Shown here: positions 1 to 8,480 of the stretch, one piece after another
Layout: the number at the start of each line of letters is the position of its first letter
How positions within the stretch are numbered: position 1 is the first letter of the stretch
Origin: Flaveria trinervia
Lineage: Eukaryota; Streptophyta; Magnoliopsida; Asterales; Asteraceae
Length of the DNA stretch: 64,000 nt
NCBI GenBank assembly: GCA_025506515.1
Contig: CM046443.1
Span: 88,523,281-88,587,280, forward strand
Direction of reading: 5' to 3'
Notes under the pieces: generated by a model
Database searches by the model: none
What the model was told of the DNA's origin: nothing
What the model saw: only the letters and a program-made list of their open reading frames with translations
Position numbers and translations under genes: made by a program

Positions 1-42
1 TTAGGGCGAATGGGGGTGATGAGTTTATGTGGTCGACTATGG

Positions 43-54
43 CCCTATTTATAC
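43..54 (-). promoter_or_regulatory. TATA-box-like site upstream of the third ORF of element B
   Basis: On the minus strand this reads GTATAAATAGGG. The same 12-mer is at 24518-24529 in element C, about 680 bp upstream of the C third ORF. In both copies a dense motif array lies immediately upstream on the minus strand. The downstream ORF of B is outside the window, so the function is inferred from C. Confidence 0.55.
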
Positions 55-59
55 TGAAT

Positions 60-345
60 CTGATTTCAATCGGGCGACTGCACACATTCGCTCTTTTCAT
101 TCGGGCGATTCGATCACAGTTGTGTGATTGGGTCAGTCAATTACATCTAGTCGGCCGACTGGGTTTCAGTCGGGCGACTTACTCATTCGCACAACTCCAT
201 TCGGGCGATTGCTCAATCTTGTAAGCCATTCGTGTAATGGTTCATACTCATGCTCCATTTGGTTGTCTAGGGAATAAGTATGGTCTAATCGTACGATTGG
301 TCCATACTCATGGTCCAGTCGTGCGAATGGATCAAACTCATGATT
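60..345. repeat. CG-containing motif array (GCGACTG / TCGTGCGA words), element B
   Basis: Irregularly spaced words such as TCGGGCGACTG, TCGTGCGAATGG and TCGTACGATTGG recur every 15-35 bp. The general shape is CANTCGNNCGANTG, a near-palindrome with six-base arms. The array lies directly upstream (minus strand) of the TATA-like site at 43-54. It is the sister of the array at 24535-24830 in element C and uses the same words as the LTR arrays. Confidence 0.75.
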
Positions 346-450
346 TTGACTTTATGACCATTGGACATTTAACTTCATTTGACTATCGAATAAACACTGT
401 GAGCATACGATCATATCATACATGATCCTTGTAACTTTGAAAACTTTTGA

Positions 451-546
451 TCACCTTAGTCGTGATCCTTTTCCACAAAACACATTTTGTCACCTCAGAT
501 GTGACCCATTAACATTTGAAAACACGTTTGGTCACCTCAGACGTGA
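451..546. repeat. Three copies of a TCACNTCNGANGTGA near-palindrome
   Basis: Copies are at 451-465, 490-504 and 532-546, with small differences (TTAGTC, TCAGAT and TCAGAC cores). The consensus is self-complementary apart from its variable positions. Element C has three copies in the same place (24928-25018). A protein-binding site or an RNA hairpin is possible; the function is unknown. Confidence 0.7.
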
Positions 547-1106
547 CCCTTTTAATGATTAAATCCCAGATTGAGTTCCATGACATTGTCTGACATATAA
601 CATAAATTGACAAACTTAAACAAAAGAAACTACTAGAAATTAAGACATATTTTTTGTGATTTTGTGTGAGGTGGAAATCCAAAGATTGAAATCTAACAGA
701 TTTATTTCTTGAACATGTAGCTTCAACTTATTTTGACCATAAGAGGAATGATTCATTATGGAATCATACACGTAATCAAATCATTCAGGACGTGTTACCA
801 AAATCATTTGATGCTAGATTCTTGTTTTCGTCCAGAGTCATTAGCAATTAAAGAAAATAATACTAGTACTATAAGACGCACACTTTGATTTGGAATTTCA
901 AGAATTGCAGCCATGATGATGTCAGTATACATGTCCACTTAAATCCATACACAGACTTTTGACATAGATTGTGATAGTTTAAGGTTTAATTATTTCAACA
1001 AGCATTTGTGGATCCTACGCTTATATGGTAATCAAAATTTCTCAGGAGATTTTTGAGCGGTCTACGGTATTTGACAAGAGTCATTATTCTTAGATCTTTC
1101 AAAGAG

Positions 1107-1218
1107 AAGCCAGGCCTCAGGTCAGTGCCACCGCATAGCAGAGTGGCGGCAAACAACAATGAATTCTAGAATATATAGGTTATACTTATCCTCAGGTCAG
1201 TGCCACCACACACACAAC
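1107..1218. repeat. Repeated CCTCAGGTCAGTGCCACC segment, element B spacer
   Basis: Two copies start near 1113 and 1190 and are separated by an AT-rich AACCTATA-type stretch that is itself partly inverted. The first copy is followed by GAGTGGCGGC, so GCCACCGC and GCGGC can pair as a small stem. Element C carries the same pair at 25609-25720. The function is unknown; the conserved position argues for a structural or regulatory role. Confidence 0.6.
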
Positions 1219-1803
1219 ATAACCTATCTTCTGTTTGAGCAATTTATTTTTGTTGCACAAATCGCACCAACAACATTGGTTATCAGTTGATTGCTTTTTG
1301 CATATTTTCATCATGTGCTTTGCTAGTATTTTGGTCATCCGCACACATTTGTGGCGTGTAATTTGCTCATCACCCCTTATTGGAACTCTATTGATTGTGT
1401 TAACCACGGATAAAATGATGACCCACAGCTTGTTGAACAACTTAGTTTGATCTTGAGATCAACAAAGAGGTCTACTTATCTATTGTGTTGAATCTACCAA
1501 CATATCATCTAATGGTCTAGCAACCTTTAGGTCTACTTTCTTTGTGTTACCTTAGTTGTCGCTAGTTTTACTATCATTTTTCCTTTTATTTTTGCTTAGA
1601 CTTCTCAGACTTATACTTTGAATTTCGCATCTATTTCAATTTAAATCTTTTAAAGTCCCAAATGCTTTGTTCTTGTGTACTATCATTTTCTATAGTCGTT
1701 GAATCGATCTCTCAGATACGATCTCATTTCTATTAGCTTGCCTGTCCTCCTCCCTAGTTTTTTATTTATTTATTTTTATTTTTTTAATACTAACTTAACC
1801 TAT

Positions 1804-1818
1804 TCTCCCCCTAAAATT
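1804..1818 (-). promoter_or_regulatory. Internal polypurine tract candidate, element B
   Basis: On the minus strand this reads as A-rich sequence leading into AGGGGGAGA, like the polypurine tracts beside the 3' LTRs of A, C and D (CAGGGGGAGTT type). It lies between the end of RNase H and the third-ORF region. F keeps the same tract (57432-57447) and C has a mutated version (26291-26305). A second plus-strand primer site is a plausible reading, not a proven one. Confidence 0.45.
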
Positions 1819-1954
1819 CTAAAACCGTAAACGATTTGCGTTTTTAAGATTTTAAATAGGTGAAGAATTGAAATCAATAAAATAAACTAAATAAAAGAAA
1901 ATAAAAGAAAAGAAAGTAAATGGACTTGACGCATCGGACTAAACCTGTTCATTG

Positions 1955-3083
1955 TGTGGAATTACATCACTTTTTTTTAACGCCGTCGACCTCTAACCAA
2001 TATAGAAAATGTGGTTTATCAAAGGCTTTTGTATAGAGGTCAGCGTGTGAAAATTCGTATTTATTTTACATCGATTAGATTCTTTTCAAAACAATCACGT
2101 ATAAAGTGATATTTTATGCCGATGTGTTTGGTCTTAGGATGTTGGACAGGATTTTTATTACGACTATTGCAGCAGAATTATCAACAAATATAGGGTTGTT
2201 AGAAAATTGCAAACCATAGTCCCGCGTCTGTTGTTGAATCTAAATGATCTGAGAATAGCAGCTTGCCGCAGTAACATATTTAGGTTCACAAGTTGACAAC
2301 GCAACTGATGTCTTCTTCTTTCACTACCACGTGATGAGGTGGATTTGTAGTTCATCTTGCAGCCGCCATAATCCGAGTCACTATATGCGGTTAGCTCAAA
2401 GTCATCGTCATGAGGATACCACAATCCAAGTATGGGTGTACCCTTGAGATAACGAACTATCCATTTGACCCCAATAAGATGGTTAATCTTTGGTTTGGCC
2501 TGATATCTTGAATAAAGACATGTTGTATACATAATATCAGGTCTTGAGGCAGTGAGGTACATCAGTGATCCAATCATTCCTCAGTACATGGTGGTATCAA
2601 CCAGATCACCATTTTCATTTGGTGCGACATCATGGTTTGTAGCAAGTGGAGTCCCAACTGGGGAAGCATTCTTCATGTCAAACCGACTGAGAATATCCCC
2701 TACATACTTGGTCTGATGCAGAATATTCCTTTTGGTGTTTGATCCACCTATAACCAGAAAAAGAACTTCATCTCTCCCATGGTACTCATTTCAAATTCTG
2801 CCTTCATCACTTCTTCAAATTCTTTACATAATTCTTCGTTCTTGGAACCGAAGATTATGTCATCAACGTAAATCTGAACCAGCAGCAGATCACCATCTTT
2901 CTCTTTGATGAACAGTGTATAGTCAATTACCCTCTGCGAAATCCATGTTTCACGAGGTGAGTTGAAAGTTTTTCATACCAAGCTCTCGGGGCTTGGTGAA
3001 GCCCATAGAGAGCCTTATCAAGTTTGTAAACTCTATCCCAATGATATGGATCCTCAAATCCTCGGGTTGACTTACATACACTG
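1955..3083 (-). pseudogene. Element B pol, 3' half: RT (after the insertion point) and RNase H
   Basis: This is the second half of reverse transcriptase followed by RNase H. It includes a readable YVDDIIFGS catalytic motif (near 2850-2890), a connection region with the SLMYLTASRPDIM and YLKGTP motifs, and the RNase H core DSDYGG (about 2370). The RNase H tail, with the NPVQH-type motif, ends near 1955. Several frameshifts and stops break it, including between the YVDD block and the MYLTASRPD block and again after KSTSS. It is the continuation of 12395-14640, separated from it by element A. Confidence 0.88.
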
Positions 3084-3949
3084 TGTTAGGATCAGTGATC
3101 TAAGTTGGATTGATTAGAGAGTATAGCAGCGGAATTCTAACAATGAATTAGCCAATTCACAAGAACAAAATGATATTCAATGAAGAACAAAGACGGTTAT
3201 AGATAGAGAGAATTTCTGCAAATATATTTCATTCAATATTTGCTTTCGTGGTAACAGAATGTCACAATTACAAATTAGGTCGACACCTCTTATATAAGAG
3301 ATGTGACGTCTGCTGATGTCACTTGATAGTGACATCTAACAGAATTATTCCAACTGAAACATAACTACTGAAGATGTCAAAACAGCTGACATCTCTTACA
3401 AAAATACTAAGTGTTATCAGTTACTACAACTACTGAAAAACATAAAACTACTGAAACTACAACGACTGAGAACAAGGTCTTTAGTCATTTTACAAAACTA
3501 CTGAAAGTAAAAACATAAAACTACTGATATCACAACTACTGAAGAAGTACTCTTCAGCTGTTGTGACAAACTACTAAAACTTCAGTTCTTGATCTTCAGA
3601 CTTGAACTTCAGACGTTTCATCAGTTGATGACTTCAGTAGATATCATCAGCTGATGTCTTCAGTCTTTGTCTTCAGACTTTGTACACCAGTTGTTGATCT
3701 TCAGCACTTGTAAACTCTTCAGCTGTTGTACTTTAGTACTTTGGTCTTCAGCTTCAGCACTTGTGTTCTTCAGCTGTTGAACTTCAGCACTTTAGTTCTT
3801 CAGCTATTGAAGTCTTCAGCACTTGATCATCAGCTGTTGGAGTTTTCGGCACTTGTCGAACTGCTGATGAAGCTTTCAGCAGTTGTTGTGATATCATGTA
3901 GGACTTAGAGGTTTTCTGATCTTGGCTCATTGGTTCTTTTGGTCCAACA
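3084..3949 (-). repeat. 3' LTR of element A
   Basis: This LTR is 866 bp, with TG...CA ends, and is flanked on the left by CACTG. A palindromic TATA-type site (CTCTTATATAAGAG) is at about 3287-3300. Upstream of it on the minus strand (about 3340-3880) is a dense array of AACTACTGAAG, TTCAGCTGTTG and CATCAGCTGATG words. The array therefore occupies U3, directly upstream of the core promoter. Confidence 0.93.
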
Positions 3950-3960
3950 AACTCCCCCTG
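3950..3960 (-). promoter_or_regulatory. Polypurine tract of element A
   Basis: On the minus strand this reads CAGGGGGAGTT and abuts the 3' LTR, the normal place for plus-strand DNA priming. The same tract stands beside the 3' LTRs of C and D. Confidence 0.85.
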
Positions 3961-4165
3961 AACCAATGCAGCCAAAACCTCTAATTTATTTATTTTCCCA
4001 CTTATTGTTGGCAAAAAGGTTGGTCTTTTTCCTTCTTGATCAGTAGAGAAGATGACCCATATAAGCTCCGGCCTGGGAAGAAATCTCAGATATTGTTTGG
4101 CAAGATATGAATGGGAACTCTGTTTTGGGGAACTGGACACAGAGTTGTTATCCCATTCATGAGAT

Positions 4166-7100
4166 CTACTTCCCATGTATAAGCCTGTAGGATTCTCTAG
4201 TGTATGCTCTGAGAAACATGATTTGTTCTTCCATGGTCAGGTTCTCGGCTTCACCATCAAACAATCCTTCTCGCCCATACAGCTCTGAGATGTACTTGGC
4301 CTGTTTGCCATTTTTGAGCTCAACTGTTGTAATCTGTCTGTATGCAAACTCATCAGGATGAGTCCCTTCAAGTAACAGACTGAGCTCATTTTGTTTGAAG
4401 TTCTCAAGCCTCTTGTAGACTAACCCCTTTTTAATAATTCTGTTCTCTAACATCTTTTGGGGTGGTTGTTTTAGTCTCATAGGCCTTCTTGAAGTCTTCG
4501 ACAATCTCCCAGGGTGATACTACAAGGGCCACTGTGATCTCTTCATCTACGATCCTTTTGACTTGGCCCTTGTATCTCAAAGGAATGTCTTTCTTTACAA
4601 TCCTGTGAGCCACCCTAGGATCAAGCCATACTCTCACGTTTTCCTTCTGATATTGAAATGTGTTGGCAAGAGTGTACAACCTCAGAGCTTCTTTCTTCAT
4701 ACTAATAATTGATGAAGAAGCAGCATAAGTTTTGTTAATGCTTTTCAGCATTTCATCATCATGAAGCTTTTGCTGCTGTTCTTCTTCAATCTTTACCTTC
4801 ACAGCATCCATCTGTGAGGTGGGAGTGATGGGCATGGGTTTGGCTTTCGCCAATGTTAGAACTGCATACAAAGGCAGCCTATCTTCTTCCACATCATCCT
4901 CTTCTTCTTCTTCTTCTAGCCTCAACACCCTTCTCTTCTTCTTCTTAGGTGCATCATCGGTGTTGGTTTAGATGGTAAGGGAATGGTTTTGTGGGTTGAG
5001 GAAGTTTGGATTTGGGCTTTGAGATTGGTTTGGAGATTTGAGGGGTAGGCTGTTTTTGAGTGGGTGAAAGGGAAGGTTGTTCCAGCATTTTGGTTGTGAG
5101 TTTAGCCTTTGTAAGTCTTGCCATTTCAAACCTTTTTCCAGCCCCAGCCTCATCAAGGGCTTCAATGATAATCCCCTTATGGAATTGCTCAGACAGACAG
5201 ATTCTGGTGGCTATAGCCAGAATACTGTCTCTGGTCCATGCACGAATCTCCATCAAAGATCTTCCTAAGTATTTGGCAATGAAACGAATCATGATCTCCA
5301 ATCTCTACTTTTCTAGTACATCATACCCAGCCCATCTGGTTTGAATCTCCTCCACTTCCAACTTCTTGATCTCACTATCTAATGTGGCTGTATCGAAACC
5401 TTGCTTGAAGAGTTGCTCAATGATTTTATCCATGGATCGGCTGTGTGTGTCATCTGCATCTTTTACCCGCTCTTCCAAGGATTTTTCTTCAGCAGTAGGT
5501 TGATCATCATCACTTTTCTTTCTTTTGTAGGTGATCAGTTGTTGCTTTTCTTTTTCCAACTCCTGGATTTTCTCTTGTGCCTTCTCATCCTCAGTTCTTT
5601 TCCTCTTCTTTTCTTTCACTGTAGTACTCTCCCCCTTTTTGGATGCATTGGAGACAAGGGTTTGTACCTCAGAAAGTTTCTTGAGCACAGCATTATCAAT
5701 CAGTGGTTGTAGAGTTGAGGAAATCCTCTCATCAATGGCTTTAGTAACAATTTCGTTGATGATGGGAGTGATGAGAGGTATGGATTGTTGGAATACAGCA
5801 ACCATCTGCTCTGGGGGGTTCTATCCCGGAGAGATAGTGCCAAAAGCAGAAGCTGGAGGCTCTGTGAAGTGAGAGGGTAAAGTGTTTGGGGAACCTTCAA
5901 CTAAAGGTGCCATTTGTGGGTTGGTAGAGGCAGATGGTCTTTGTTCCTTAGAAGTTTTGGCAAGCAGCTCTTTGAGTCTGCTCACCTCCTCCTCCAGGAT
6001 GGTGTTTTGGGCGATTACATCGTAAAAGAAGCCCAGGTCATCATCAGTAGATACTGAATCACCTGACCTCCTGATAGGATCAGGATAAACATGCACTGAG
6101 TGTAGCTCAGTTGTAGCATGTGCCCCTTTGTCTTGGAACTGGGGACTTCCTGCCTATGGACTATGTCCGTCATTAGCAGTTGCCTCTGGTAAGGTCTTAG
6201 TAATGGTACCAACTACAACCTGATCATATGCTGACGCAGGAGAAGTGGCAGCCTCACCAGAAGGTCTAATCTCCATTGCTACACTAGGAGAAGGAACATT
6301 GTAACCCCTATGCTGTGGGTTCTCAGTTGCACTTTGGTCCTCCCCCTCAATGGTAGAAGTGTTCCCAGTAGTAATAGGTATCTGGGGAGGGGGTGAGGAG
6401 TGCAACTGAGTCAGTACTTGTGCAACAAGAATGTAGGACTTTGGGGGGCGGTTGCATGGGGTGATGGGGTAGAAGCAGTGTGCACCTGGGGAGGATGGTG
6501 CTCTTCAATGGCAATCTCCTCAAGTGAGGAAGATCCCAGATGTGTGGGTACCCCTTGTGTGGTGGCTGCAGGCTCCTTTTGAGAGGAAACCTGAGCGGCT
6601 ATGGCAGGTAGAGTCTCTGATACTGCTGGGGGGTTTAAGCCAGCAAGTATAACCTGCGTTGGTAGTGCAGGGGCATCTTCAGTGGACTCATCTCCCTGAA
6701 TAGCCTTTTTGGTTTTCTTTTTAGTGGTTTGGTGGGGAGTTTGGTTCTGATGGAGGAAGCTGTGGGTTCCCTGTGCTTGGGCTTTAGCATTCGCGCAGCT
6801 TCTTTGAGTGTAGGGTCTGAGTTGTGCCTGGAGTATACCTCAGCCAAAACAGCTGGTGCAGGGACTCCAAGGCCAACAAGGCCATCAGATTTTAGTTCAT
6901 CCAAAATAATGGCCATCAGAAACCTGGGATATAATGACCATCGGTTTGCCACAGGTTTCTGAGCCAAGTTCTTTATTTCTAGGAACACAATTTCAGAAAA
7001 ATTTGACGGTTGGTGTTCTAGAATAGAATACAATACCTGTTGCCATTGGGATGACATTTGATCCCAAGAAGATGTCTTGGAGGCTAAGCAGGCATTTACC

Positions 7101-7521
7101 ATGTGAAAAATGAGTTTCTCAGCGTCATGGAAATGTTTCTTTAGAACGGTTGTAGCTCGAAGATCACCTTCATACCCATGATTAAGAAAGGACATATCGG
7201 TTATGCCCTTTGGGTATGCAGTCACAGCGGTGGAATCGTGTAGATGTAATGCCCGACGAATGCTGTCGGCTGTAACTACCACTGGTTTTGGTTGATAAGG
7301 GACCGAACAGAGATCTGACCGGTAGACTCATTAGTCTGAACAGAAGCATTTGACCAGAAGTGACTGAGGGATTCAGGGTAAATGGTTGGATTCAAGAGAA
7401 AGGATGTGCGATATGGGGAATCCACCATTAAGTCAATGGCATTATCATATTTGTTCCAGAAAGCCGACTTTGTAAGGTAAGCAACGCAGTTGTGTCGTGG
7501 TTTCAGACTCATGGTCGCCAT
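4166..7521 (-). pseudogene. Third ORF (envelope-like position) of element A, about 1,100 codons, broken
   Basis: This is a long reading region between pol and the 3' LTR. The likely start is at 7521 (MATMSLKPRHN...), 57 bp downstream of a TATA box. The N-terminal 300 residues hold HN-VAYL, NPTIYPESLSHFW and YPRFLMAIIL motifs that recur in the third ORFs of C and D. Then come a Pro/Ser/Thr-rich linker (about 6640-5900), a Lys/Glu-rich coiled-coil-like part (about 5650-5400), an acidic run (about 4910) and a C-terminal block with VWLDPRVAHRIV. At least six frame changes or stops divide it. From memory the N-terminal motifs resemble Asteraceae proteins annotated as 'synaptobrevin, longin-like'; that is a recollection, not a search result. 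I see no clear signal peptide or membrane anchor, so calling it envelope would go beyond the sequence. Confidence 0.78.
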
Positions 7522-7577
7522 GTTTGAGAGAGAGAAGTTCAGAAAATAACGGCTAATGAACATTAGAGAAGAGGACA

Positions 7578-8225
7578 GGTATTTATAGGGTAGGGGTGAA
7601 AATGACTGAAGGGAGTGGTGTAAGTCATCAGTAGTTTTAAACCGACTGTTGACATGGTATTACCCTATCAGACATTGAAACAACTGAAGTCGTGGTTTTA
7701 GGCATCAGTAGTTAGAAAACTACTGAAGACCATGGTTTTGACTTCAGATGCTGAAACGACTGAGGACTTGGTGTTTGTCATTAGTAGTTGTGAAAACTAC
7801 TGAAGACAGTGGTTTTGTCATCAGTTGTTGTAAACAGCTGATGACTTGGTATTAGTCATCAGTAGTTGTGAAAACTACTGAAGACGTGGTTTTGTCATCA
7901 GTTGTTCAGGATGAAACAGCAGTTGTAGAAACAACTGAAGAGAAGTTACTCATCAGCTGTTTTCGTTAATTCTTAGCTTTTCAGCTGTTTCATACTGTCC
8001 TCAACACTTACTCCTCAGCCTTTTTGGCTGTTTTCAGTTGTTTCATAGGACATCAGTACTTATCTGTTACTGATATCAGTAGTTATAACTACATCAGTAG
8101 TTGTAACTTGATCAGTTGTTTTAACAGAATCAGTACTATCTGTGATATGGTTACTAATGATCATCAGTATTTATTTACTGAGATCATCAGTAATTATCAC
8201 TTATTCTCGCTGCAGCATACCAAGC
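7578..8225 (-). promoter_or_regulatory. Promoter-like module of the element A third ORF: TATA box plus motif array
   Basis: The minus strand reads CCTATAAATACC at 7578-7589, with the third-ORF start at 7521. Upstream, 7620-8225 is packed with CATCAGTAGTT, AACTACTGAAG, CATCAGTTGTT and CAGCTGTT words, the same vocabulary as in the U3 part of this element's LTR. The TATA 12-mer is identical to that of the B and C LTRs. The layout, array then TATA then ATG, copies the U3 layout. Confidence 0.7.
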
Positions 8226-8480
8226 CTTAACACTAGGTTTTTGGAAAGTTGAACTATCCACAGGCTTAGTAAAAAATGTCTGCAAGCTCATCAGCACTAG
8301 GCACAAACTTAGGATCAATCAGACCTTTTTCAAAATCTGATCGCTATTTGTTTGGTCCTAGAGTGCTGGACAGGGTTCTTGATAAAGCACAGAATTGAAG
8401 CACTATCCATTAATAATGGAGTCTTAGTCTCATGCAAAAGAACCCTGAATTTATCATAAGGAACAGTTAGGTTTTGAAGC
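8226..8480 (-). pseudogene. Remnant of pol (RNase H tail) in element A
   Basis: Only the end of RNase H survives: KNPVQHSRTKQIA at about 8340-8380 and, after a one-base insertion, ELADIF-TKPV at about 8255-8285. To the right the sequence is already the C-terminal part of gag. A deletion of several kilobases between roughly 8390 and 8480 has removed protease, integrase and most of RT and RNase H. The remaining codons have stops in every frame. Confidence 0.8.

Larger units (their letters stand above)
1..1954 (-). other. Spacer of element B between pol and the (off-window) third ORF
   Basis: There is no coding sequence here. The stretch is collinear with 24480-26440 in element C: motif array, TATA-like site, a triplet of TCAC-TCAGA-GTGA repeats, a repeated GTCAGTGCCACC segment and a polypurine-like tract (minus strand) near the pol end. 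The short open frames in it are chance products of the arrays. Its conservation in order across B and C suggests a functional, non-coding region rather than random filler. Confidence 0.75.

Noticed and set aside
3726..3908. Sixty-codon Leu/Ser-rich open frame, present in both A LTRs (also at 12171-12353)
   Set aside because: It arises from the TTCAGCTGTTG-type array in U3 and is not preceded by any promoter; the two copies are equal only because LTRs are duplicates.
5060..5872. Several plus-strand open frames of 60-113 codons
   Set aside because: They are antisense shadows of the Lys/Glu-rich minus-strand third ORF of element A.
7276..7563. The third-ORF N-terminus as a host SNARE (synaptobrevin/longin) gene
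   Set aside because: The resemblance is to repeat-derived annotations only. It sits between LTRs, has no introns and recurs in three retrotransposons, so it is element-encoded.
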